In this document: piece by piece, positions 9,860 through 21,300 of the stretch
Position numbering within the stretch: the stretch's first letter is position 1
Layout: each line of letters starts with the position of its first letter
NCBI GenBank assembly: GCA_949987705.1
Contig: OX465284.1
Coordinates: 70,355,470 to 70,419,469 of the forward strand
Source of the DNA: Thereva unica
Lineage: Eukaryota > Arthropoda > Insecta > Diptera > Therevidae
DNA: 64,000 nucleotides
Direction: 5' to 3'
Translations under genes and position numbers: made by a program
Notes under the pieces: generated by a model
The model's input: only the letters and a program-made list of their open reading frames with translations
Told to the model about the DNA's origin: nothing
Databases searched by the model: none

Positions 9860-11530
9860 CCTGAACCTGACAGGCTTAACTATTTTCCTAGTCCGTGTTT
9901 TTGATAACTCGGTGGTTCTTGTAACGACTCATGATCTGACTGTGGTCCTTTTATCATGTAAGACTATTTGATTCGATCGATTATGACGTCTTCTTTTCAT
10001 ATTCGTAAAATTTTGAAATTCTTGGATCCTCTTTTCGTTACCTCAAAAGGTCCTTCTTATGGCGACGTGAGCAGTCTATCAATATCCATGTCATCCCGCA
10101 CAAATACGTGTGCCTTTTTTACAGATTCTTCCGGAACGAATGGTTTTCTGCTGTAGTGATTGGAAGTTAATGATGGTTTAACTGCGTCGAAGTGTAACTT
10201 GAGCGGTGTCACAAATTCGTTATCTCTGGGCTAGTATAATCTAAAAAAATTCTCCTGGTAGACGAATTCTTTGACCATGGACCATCTCTGCTGTGGATGC
10301 GTTAAGGTGTCCTTTGAACGCTGCTCTAATGCCGAGGATCATTTCGGTAATCTACTTGAAGTCTTGTAAAAACCTTCTGTAAGGCCGTTGCTTTGGAGAT
10401 GGTACGTTGTCGTATAATAAATTGTCTCCTCTGGTCTGTTGATACTTTTAGTGGAGCTCCAATTCGGCTTATATATCTAGAATAAAATGTAACGGCTACA
10501 GTTTCGGCTCTAATAATTTCCATTAGCAACACTTCCATCCACCTTGAAAAACCACCTATGATCCTTAAGCAATAATTTTCCTTTCTGATGGTGGAAAAGG
10601 TCCTATAATGTCCATTTGGACATGTTCAAAACGGCGCACAGTGGGAGATTTTGTTTTTTTTTTACTCAAAATCTAATATCCCAAGAAAGAAAAAAGATAG
10701 AGCACTCATTTTTTTTTATTTTCTTCGTAATTGAATAGGGAATTAAGGAAAGGTATTGAGAACGTGAGAGAATGAAAACCTAACCTGCAAATTGTTGTTA
10801 AACCTGAATTTTCAAAATAGCCAAAACTGTTAAAGGATACAAAATTAATTTTTTTTACATTTCGTTTCTTATTCAATAGGCAATAATAAAGGTAGAGTAT
10901 CTCAATGGCTCAGAATGAAAACCTAACCTACAAATTTGGAAGATTTTGCTTTTTTCTCTATCTTTTTTTTCTTGAGATATTAGATTTTGAGTAAAAAAAA
11001 ACAAAATCTCCCACTGTGCGGCGGAGGTTAGCGGAGGTGACCTGGACTATAGGACTTCTTGTGTGCTTATTAATTATAACCTTTTTGAAATACCACACAC
11101 GCACAAATCTGTTAATGTAAGTATTCATCTTAGGCCATACATAAGGTCTGGTAAGCAATTTCCTTGATGCTCGTAAGCCTGGGTATGCTTATCCGTGTAA
11201 GGTTTCGCAAACTGTTCTCCTGAATTCGTCTGGTACATAGGGTTGAATTGCTTTTTCACCCATGTCGGAATACAATTCGCATTTGCTTTTGGGAACAGGC
11301 ATCGTTTCAATTTTATTGTTCTAGTTCGATTGGTTAAACTTAGCGAGGTCAGCTAACTCTCTTGCTCCTTAGCCATTCCTTCGAAATCAATCATTGACGG
11401 AATCGATATTGTATATGTAAGCGACAAACAATTTGCGACCTTGTTGTCCTTTCCGCCTATGTGAACTATGTTTATTGAAAATTGACTGATAAAATCCATT
11501 TGTCGTGTTTGCGTTGATGACAGTTTTCCC
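9860..11530 (-). pseudogene. Gypsy-type pol relic (RNase H linker and integrase)
   Basis: Reading down the minus strand, pieces occur in the correct pol order in changing frames. RNase H end with INIVHIGGKDNKVAN (near 11440) comes first. The integrase zinc-binding region follows, with HPGLRASRKLL-like and RPYVWPKMNTYINRFVR segments (near 11000-11170). The integrase core has ETVAVTFYSRYISRIGAPLK (near 10450-10510), then LNASTAEMVHGQRIRLPGEF (near 10250-10300). The last piece is a C-terminal domain with GPFEVTKRGSKNFKI (near 10020). Frameshifts separate most pieces. A 382-bp MITE splits the zinc-binding region from the core. No LTRs were recognised. Confidence 0.8.
10637..11018. mobile_element. 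Transib-like MITE with CACAGTG termini
   Basis: Perfect 5-bp target duplication CGGCG (10632-10636 and 11019-11023) flanks a 382-bp element. Its ends are near-identical inverted repeats of about 65 bp, starting CACAGTGGGAGATTTTG. Removing the element restores continuous gypsy integrase sequence. Transib elements are known for CAC-starting termini resembling the RAG recombination signal heptamer and for 5-bp GC-rich target duplications. Both features are seen here. There is no transposase, so it is non-autonomous. Confidence 0.75.
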
Positions 11531-12333
11531 AAGTCTGCTAAAACGCAGACTTGGTAGAAACTACTACCCGGGACCCTTGCCGCTCGTGTACTCCATATCC
11601 CGAGCTTTGTTCAACCCGAGTGGCCCGTGAGACCCGTATTTTTGGTGCAAATAGACACGTCGATAAAAAAACCTCTGTACACCTGCATATCAATGCAACA
11701 AATGGACTGATTACGTTCCTTGAGATTCGTGGGTTTGGTTTTGGGTGGGTGACGGTGTTGGTATACATGCTCATACCAAGAGTAATAGGGCATTTCTGAA
11801 GTTGGACATTTCAAAAAATTGAGGCCTCAGTACAATTTACCGTCGTGTATGGGCAAATGTACTGCCTAGCATAAGTCCTGTTCAAGTCTAACTGTAAGGA
11901 ATGTGTTAATCAAATTGCTCACAGAACTAAGATGTAGGTTCTATAATGAGTTTTCTTTCAAGCTGCGTTTTCCAAAATTCAATAATTTCAGATACAGACC
12001 TATTTTGATTAGATAATATTTCAAACTAAGCAGTTTTTCAAGATGTTTTTTTTTTTCGTTAAAAATAGAGACAGTAGTTTTTATGATTATAGAGGTAAAT
12101 TTCCTATTCCCAGTTCAAATTTCCTATTCCCAGTTCAATTACTTTTTTAAGAAGTTTCTGTGAGATTCTTCTTTGTTTATGAACTGGGAACGTGGATGTT
12201 GTGATAGTATAGCAGGACTATTCAAAATCGTTAAATTTCTCAAATATATGATTTATATTTGGTACAAAAATCACACAATAAATAATCTCTATTTAAAAAA
12301 GAAATCTAAACTATAAAAAATTACTTAAAATTT
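11531..12333. other. No gene recognised; 3' flank and probable 3' UTR of the PH gene
   Basis: The part adjoining 12334 is probably the minus-strand 3' UTR of the PH-domain gene. No canonical AATAAA is seen close to the stop. AAATTTCCTATTCCCAGTTC is tandemly duplicated at about 12098-12137. TGAACTGGG at 12180 is complementary to its end, allowing a hairpin. Confidence 0.4.
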
Positions 12334-12366
12334 CTAATCATAAAATTTACTATGGCACGCAATTTT
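12334..12366 (-). CDS. PH gene exon H (last coding exon)
   Basis: Encodes KIACHSKFYD and a TAG stop. It follows a strong pyrimidine-rich acceptor (TTTATTTTCAG) in phase 0. The preceding 63-bp intron has no stop in frame, so retention would add 21 residues and keep the same ending. Confidence 0.65.
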   Translation of the reverse strand, partial: KIACHSKFYD

Positions 12367-15300
12367 CTGAAAATAAACAAAAAATAAATTTAAGTTAAAA
12401 TTTAATAATGATGATGAAAAAAGTTCTACCTTCGTTCCAGATCTTCTTGTAACTTCACGTCTAAGTTCTTGCTGAAAGCAGGCACTTTTTGGCGATACCA
12501 AAAGTTTCTTATTACTATCGTTATCATCTAGGCATAATGAGGTTCTAGCCTTCTTAAGTCTCGATAGGCTACCGAAAATTTGTTTCTCACCTCGGCGGTA
12601 TTTTTCAATTTCGTTAAAAACAAAGGATGCTGACGGTTTTTCCACATTACCGCATGAGGATTTGATGCTATTGTTGGATGTACCCGAAGTGGAGCCGGTA
12701 GCCCCCTGGCTATCCAACTCATCATCACTGAAAGCGTTCCTTTCCTTAATTGTGACGGATGAGTCTTTTGTGTAGAATCTTTTCATCCGATTTTTTATAG
12801 ACTTCCTGTGATTTCCGAGCTTCTTTCTAATGTCGGAAAACGGGGATGGTGGTTCCGCTTTGGGTTCCTTCCTTCTAGTTCTCGTCATCTCAATTAGTGC
12901 CTCTATATTGATCCTAGGGAAGTACCTCCACATTGCATTTCTATGATGGTTGGAGTTCTCTGGAATGTTTATCTAGAACAGAAGTTTGCCACATTCACAT
13001 AATTTCTGCAATACGAAGGGGACTTTCAGTATAATGGGTTACTTACCGGCTCGTAGATGTTCTCATTTTCATCCTCATCCCTATCCAGAAACTCTTGTGA
13101 AAAGTTTGATACCTGCAATAAGGCAGTTGTTGAGAAAAGGGAAGTCTGCACAAATGGGGCTCATAAATATTTAACCTCCTCATAATCGCTGGTAACGACG
13201 TGGATGCTCTTTGGGCGCTCCTTCTCCAACTGCTGTTCCTCAATCTCCCGCATTTTAGCCCTCCGAGCGTACTTATCTTTAAGGTCAACAACTGCATAAA
13301 TCGGTTCAACTTTATTTAGGTTGTCGGATGATGCTGATAATCTAGGATAAGATTTCGTCTCGTGCGGAGGAGCACCAGTGGAGCCGCCATAGTCATCCCC
13401 CTCGAATGCACCCAATGCTGGCTTTATTGTTGTTGTTGCTGATGTTGTTTTTGTTGCTGCAGCCTTTGAATCCTTCGGCACTATGCAGGGCATTGAATCC
13501 GAACCACTTGAGTCCTTTAGGGAGAGTCGTTGTACTTGTTTCTCGAGTGGGCTGTGTAATAGAAAGGAGAATTATTGAAGCTTTAAAGATGCTTGCTTGT
13601 AGCATATTTTTTATTTCGTCCTTCTATTTTGCTTGTGTAATTTTTATTACATGGAGAGCGCTTCTGAGAGTGACGGCAGACGGCCGTACAAAGGGTTCGT
13701 TATTTTTTTATTTCATTTTTTTGAGCAAAGTGCAGCCATCGTTGGGGTTGAAGTGTTTTGGTTTTATTTTACCAAAAGCTTTTTGTAAATTTACTTGAAG
13801 GTTTTGCGAAAATGCTTTGCGCTTTGAAAATCGCAGACTGGACTTTTTATTAATTAAGTAAAATATCATAAAGGATACTTGATATTTTAGTTTTTCCCCT
13901 GATGAGGACGAAATTCATCCAATAAAGATATTATTTTGGGAAAGTTTAAATTATGAACGGGTTGTTCTAGACTTAATAAATTGTTGTAAGTGGTTGTTTG
14001 CATAGTTCATTTTTTTATATAAAACTTTAATCAATTACAAGTTTATAAGAGGGGTGGGAGGGATGTGGTTTTTAAGTGAATATTTTGGTACGTCCTAGAT
14101 GTTTGCACAATTTTGCTATGCAAGAGCGTTGAACTATGCTGCCGTGAGCATAATTTTGAGTTTATTAAAATGTAACAAGAGATTTATTGTTTAAGAGTAG
14201 ACATTGCTTGTTTTTAGCTTAAGTAATTAGCAACAGCATATTTAGTAAGAAAATGTCTGGGCGAAGGTAATGAAGTCTGTTAAGGATATTAAAGTCGAAA
14301 CTTTACGTTATGAAACGTCGTTTATTTAATCCACATGGCTTTAAGTGAAGTTTGCTATGATTGTAGTTCCTCATAGTGCGTTTTGTTTACGTGAAATTGG
14401 TGTAAACATAACCGACGACACAAGAAGTGAGAAACAGGCCCCTAGTACGATTCTCCTCAGACAGTCGAATCAATGTCAAATCGAAAAAGATTGTAGTAAA
14501 CCGAGTCGATTGCAATCGATGGCAGTTCACGATTGCATTTGTATGGTCAAATGCTTGGGTTGTATTTATTTTATTTATACAATATTCATAAAAGTACTTT
14601 GTCATTCAATTTACTTGGAAAAATTCAATAAAACGACAGAAATTTTCAGTACAATGGCGGAATTTTTTGTTTGATTCGACTGCGTTACGGACTACCAATC
14701 ACAATTTACAGCCGAATCAGCTTTCGATTGACGAACCGTATTTCCGGTCAGGGTCACAGATGAACGAAGTGTGAAACGTGAAGCAATATGTCGTGCAACT
14801 TATGAAGAAATTTTTGGAGATATCGGGATTCCATAGAAAAACTCCTTCTGAGGAGGAACTGCAAAGTTTTACCTCATATACGCTATAGTCCAGACATAAG
14901 TCCGCCAGATTTGGACGTTTTCTCAAAGCTGGAAAAGCTGTTGGCCACTATTAGACGAGCGATTTATCTAATGAGGCATTAGATGGTATAGCAGAAATGC
15001 TCTTGTGGGTTGTCTCTCAAGCTTAAGTTAACCGCGAGCTAGGGTTAAGATGATGACGATGACTTTAGCGGTAAACAAATCTTGTTATGCACAATCGTAA
15101 ACTTTTTAAGTCGAGACTGATGCTAAAAAACTGTCAACTCATTATACACAAAGCATTAGTTTTCGTAGACTATGAGAAAGCGTTCGACTCGGACAATAGG
15201 AGCTTTACATAGCAGGCACTACGGCAACGTGGACTGCCTGATAAAATAATAGAATTGATAAAAGCCCTGTACAACAATTCCAAATGCAGAGTTCTTCATA

Positions 15301-18300
15301 ACGGAAAATTATCCGACAGCTTTAAGGTGAGTTCAGGAGTACAACAAGGATGCCTACTTTCGCCATTACTATTTGTCATAGTAATAAATGACATCCTTGT
15401 CGGCGCTAGATAATAGGGGTTTGCTAGACCACCTTAAGGATCTCGATTACGCGGATCATATATGTTTGCTGGCCCACAAACACCAGGACCTTATAACCAT
15501 GTTAAACAATTTGACAACAGAAAGTAGTCCTTAATGCCTAATCTCCAATGGCAAAACCAACCACGAACTAACCAACCAAAGTGCTGCTTCCTATTCCCTC
15601 TCATTGTAAATTGAATTATCTGTCTCGCTCGTGTTTTGGTCGACATGGGTTAACTTTCCGTATGTGTTAGTTAAACCATTTAAGTTGCCAGATGAAATTC
15701 AGCAACAATTTAGTACAAAAAATTTCAAAAATCAAGTCAAAAATGACAAATGACAAATAAATATGACAAATAAAATCGTGAAAATGTCAATTAATTGGAA
15801 CTGACATTTCACATAAATGACGTTAATTGTATTTGCAATATCCCGCCAAAAAATTTGTCAACAGAAAAGTCTAATCTAGTAATAATAATAACAAAACAGG
15901 CATTTCTGACAATTCACATCTACAGTGATAGAAATGTGTGTGAACACATTTTATAAGCTAATTCAGCCAACTGGTACGTGGTTGGTTCGTGGTTGGTTCG
16001 TGGTTGGTTTTCTCATTGGAGATTAGGCATAAGGGTTTAAGGCTGAATCCGAATAAAACAAAAGAAATGAGGATAAGTGCAAACAATCTCGAATGAACTG
16101 CGCTGAATAACCGTGACGTGGAGCTGGTTGATAAATTCTACTACCTCGGTATTATTTCCGAAAATGGCGGGGCAGAAGAAGACGTCAGTTCCAGAATAAA
16201 TAAAGCACGAAGCGCATATGCATGCCTGTTCCGCATATGGAGATCAACACTGATCTCAACTAACACAAAACTGCGACCGTTAAACTCCAAAGTTAAGGCA
16301 GTTCTTTTGTACGGTTCCGAAACATGGAAAGTCACCCAATTCATCACAGGGCGCCTCCAATTTTTCATCACAGATGCCTGCGTCGTATTCTAATGCCTAA
16401 TCTCCAATGAGAAAACCAACCACGAACCAACCACGTACCAGTTGGCTGAATTAGCTGATAAAATGTGTTCACACACATTTCTATAGATGTAGATGTGAAT
16501 TGTCAGAAATGCCTGTTTTGTTATTATTATTACTAGATTAGAATTTTCTGTTGACAAATTTTTTGGCGGGATATTGCAAATACAATTAACGTCATTTATG
16601 TGAAATGTCAGTTCCAATTAATTGACATTTTCACGATTTTATTTGTCATATTTATTTGTGGAGATTCCATGTCCAACGTTTGTGCAGTGCGGACGTGTTT
16701 GAGCGCGTGTTGTGAAATTCTTTGGAATTGTGAAATTCAACGACGCCAGGAAATTGTGAAATTCGACGACGCCATTTTGAAAATTTTTGTTTCTTGTGGA
16801 TTTCATTGTAGATTTCGACTCTAAATTGAATTTTTTAGTGTGTGTTAATTGATTAATTAATTGATTTAATTAATTTGATTATTTAATTTATATTAAAACT
16901 AATAAAAGGGTGTTTTCCAAGAGGCATCACTCCTCCATTACTTTGGCAAATGCCGACCCGTTATATCCAGATTATGTGATAGACACGTGTGAAAATAGTA
17001 ATATCATTATGGACAGGAATGATAAGGAAGATAATTCTAAAAAGAAACAGAAGTTGGCTCCCTTAACTGATCTCGGGAAAGACCAGAAATTCGTCAAAAC
17101 AGTGCTTTCAAATGTTGAAAACTGGAAAAATAATAGAAGCGAAACAAAAAAGGACAGATATGACGCCGACAGGTGTGTCGCCATTGATGAACTAATGAAA
17201 ACATGTGACCAAATTAATTATCATGTAACTAGTAAAAGAACCCCTACACCTGCAAACACTATTATTAATAATAATAATAATAATAATAATAATGCAGATA
17301 CCTATGCTACTAGCATTAACGACTCCCTACCGCATCATGAAGCGGTTGATGACGAAATGGAGCCAGCCACCGCCAATAATGAAACAGCTCTCATGGACAA
17401 CGCCGATGGATGGACCCTGGTCAAGCATCGTAACAACAGTCACTACAATTTTAATAAGGATAGTATTAATTTAAGTGAAACTAACGGTCCAGTAACTCAA
17501 GGTAATCGATTTGCCCCTCTTTCTATCAATGACAATAAAAATTATAATAGTAGTAATGTTAATTTTGTAACTAACAACAATAAAAATACTAATAATAATG
17601 CTCCTAAGTCTGGGCTTGGCACCGGGGGCGACAATTTTTTCAGGAACGATAATAATAATAATAATAACATGAATAATAAGTTCTGCCCACCCATAATTAT
17701 TCAGGATGTCAGTGTGAGATATCTTACTAAGATGATATTCACGCTGTATCCGAAATGTGAATTCAAGCTCTCCAGAACTAGAGGAGGAGCTTGCAAACTT
17801 TTTTTCAAGTCTCGTGAGCATAAGAACGACTTCTTTAATAAGCTAAAACAGAATAAAGTTACGTCGCACACCTTCTCCCACCCTGATGACCACTTCGAGT
17901 CTTTAATTCTTCGTGGGGTTCACCCCGAATTCCTCCCGGAGGAAGTCTTTGATGACCTCATAACTAACTTTCCTTCACTCAAAGTCAATAGTGTTAAGCG
18001 CTATGAAACCCCTTACTCCAGAAGAAACAAGATCCCTCTTAACTTGTTTCTTGTTCAATTCCCCCCCAAAACTGACATTAATAAAGTCAGTCGCCAAGTC
18101 GAGGTAATTCTCCATCAAAGAGTCTCCTGGGAGAAGATTGTTAGGAACAGACCGGTCCAATGTAGGAACTGTCAACTTCACGGTCATGCTGCATCCAACT
18201 GCAATAGAGATTATAGGTGTGTCAAATGCAACGGTGATCACCCACCCACACTATGTCCTCGTAAACCCGAAAATATGCATGAAAGTGAACCCTATTGTGT

Positions 18301-21300
18301 CAATTGTCGCTCCTTCGGTCATCCTGCGTCCCATAGCAAGTGCCCTGTTCTCCTCAGGCGTGAGGAACTTAAGAAAAAACTTCGTAATGTCCAACATCAA
18401 CAAGCTAGATCTACTTTGCATATTCCCTCTCAAATTCCCCCCAACTTTCCTCGTTCTTATGCTGATTGCTTTAAAAACAATCAGCCTTCTCCAGTCAACA
18501 ATAATCCTTCTAATGAAGATATATATGAAATTCTACACCCTGAGGATACTTATGGTATCAAATTACCTCAACTTCTGGATAAAATCCGTAAATTTCTGCC
18601 TACAATAAGCGGAATTAGGGGCTCGGAGAGGAAGACGGCCATTCTTGGATTCTATTTCACTCTTGCGGGAGATAATGAATACTAGAACCCTGAATGTTGC
18701 GTCTCTAAATGCCGGTTCTCTGATTTCGAGTGGTAGAAAATGGTCCCTTCAGGATATTCTCTAATCCCTAAAACCTGATCTTCTTTGTATTCAAGAAACC
18801 CACCTACACGTTAAATCTAAACTTTCTGTTAGTGGATATAATATCTACCGTAATGACTCTCAACAGGGTACTGCTATCATCTGCAAGAATTTCATTAAGT
18901 CTAAGCAAACTCACCTCCCTATACCTTTCTCCCATGTTTCGGTTGAAATTTCTCTCAATCTTCCTAACTCCTTAACTGGCAGTATTTTGATAACCTCGTT
19001 GTACTTACCATCCAATGTCAGTTCAAGTGACCTTTCCCACCTCATGCAACAGTTCTCCCTTCTGGAATCTAAATATGTTGGCTTACTTATTGCTGGCGAT
19101 CTTAACGCCAAGCACCCCAACTGGTCCAATTCTAACACTAATCGTAATGGTAAACTCATTATGGATTGGAAGAATAGCAACCCCATACTGGATTTTTTCT
19201 CCATTATTCATCCCGGTTCTCCCACCTTTCCTAGGTCCTCTAGCTGCATTGATTTATTCCTTGCCTCCCACAAATTTTCTGGCAGTATTGATTACCACCG
19301 CTGCTATACTTCTCCGTCATTCTCCGATCACTACCTAGTTGTACTTGAATTACACTTTGCTTCGTATTCACCTTTATTCACTACTCAACCTAAATACCGC
19401 TCCTTTGTCAATGTAAACTGGGAACAATTTGGATGCAATTTGGAAAAAAGTGCCCGCAGCCTTTCGATAACTTGAGCAGCAACAATACTGATGTCCCGGA
19501 GCTTTTCGCTGATCATTACAGGGATCTGTTCCAATATAGGCAACCTGGATACAATCTTGCTAACAGAGAGCTAGTTAACCGTACAGTCGAAAATCTCCGT
19601 CTCCATGCCCCCTGTTATCTTTTTAACTTTGGTGATGTTCCTGCTAATAGCGAGAACTTATCCTATCCGTTCTTTAAACCCAGTTCCCTTGAAACCCTAA
19701 TTCATTCCATAAATGGTAAAAGGTCGTCTGGTTGTGACAACTTTTCCAACTTTATTCTAAAAAAAATAGGTCCTTATATTGCCTCTCCTCTCTCTGTCAT
19801 CCTCAATAATTGCCTTAACAACAGCTATTTCCCGAAAGCCTGGAAAATCTCCAAATTGATCCCTATACCCAAAAGTAACCTTCGCAACTCTCCTGCCGAC
19901 TTTCGTCCAATTTCCTGCCTCTCTAACTTGGGGAAACTATTGGAAAGAAAAATAGCCCTTGATTTAGATCATCACTGTCAACAACATGACATCATTCCTA
20001 ATGAACAGTTTGGTTTCAAGGCTGCCCACTCTACGGAGCATGCTCTCTTAGTTCTTCACAACGAAATTAGTAAGGGCCTCCGGGCCAAAAATCCCACGGT
20101 GGTCTGTTCCCTCGATATCAAAGCAGCTTTTGATTCAGTTTGGCACACTGGACTCATCTATAAACTTTCATGCCTAAACTTCCCCGCTTACATCCTCCGC
20201 ATAATCCATAGTTTCCTATCCAATAGGTTTCTTACAGTACAAATTGGTGAGCTTTCCTCCTCCCTTGTGGATGTCTTATCCGGAGTACCTCAAGGCTCCA
20301 TCCTCGGCCCTAAACTTTTCAATTTATTCCTACATGACCTCCCTCATTCAATTCCTGGTCTTGGGTCCACTGCATTGTTGTACGCAGATGACACACTGGT
20401 GTTTGCTTCTAACCCTGATCCTCTAATAAGTATGGAGTGGCTCTGCAAGCATATTGGCCATATCAAACGCTACTACGGGACCTTGGGTCTCTCGTTGAAT
20501 GAACATAAGACACATTTTATCGCTTTCAGAAATGCCTGGGGTAGAGGTAGGAGTGGCCCGACCAAAACCTGTGGCACCCTCCAATTTCAACTTAACAATA
20601 TCAATATCAAGGTCGAGAAGAAACTCAAATATTTAGGTATAAACTTTAACCATCTTTTAAAGTTCAACCAGCACGCTATGTTAATTATTTCTAAAGTGAA
20701 AGGCATTCTTGGCCGCCTTAATCCAGTACTTAGGTTCAATAGCAAACTCAATTGTAAATCCAAACTTCTTTTATATAAACAACTCATTAGACCTGTCATT
20801 TGCTACGGTTTCCCATGCTGGCACACTATCTCGACCACCTGGGCACGCAATCTTGAAATTCTGGAACGTAAGATACTTAGACAATGTCTCTCAATTAAAT
20901 TTAAATCTCACAACAAACTCTACTCTAATAATGAGCTCTATGATAGGGCTAACATACAGCCACTCCTCTCGTACCTCCAAGAGAAATGGAAAGTTCGAGC
21001 AAATAAGCTTGAACATCACGATAATCCACTCATCAGAAATTGCTGGACCGATAATTCTGGCCTACAATCCTTTTACCTTAGTCCTAGGGACTTTGCCTTT
21101 GCACCTCCCAATTTTTATATGGGTCGTGACTCCTCTCATAACAGGGGATGATATCTTGATCATTACTTCACGCTAGGGCTCCGGTTCGATTACTTACTCT
21201 CAATTTTTAGTCTCTCCCAATTTAAGTATTAAATATCAAGAACTACCAACAATATACTCTAGGCTCCCGGTGCCACTCTCAGTTTCCATTCTCAACCTTC

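Noticed and set aside
11551..11814. Overlapping ORFs on both strands
   Set aside because: No motif, no splice support and both strands equally open.
17265..17300. AAT microsatellite as a separate repeat locus
   Set aside because: It is part of the Asn-rich coding region of the LINE ORF1.
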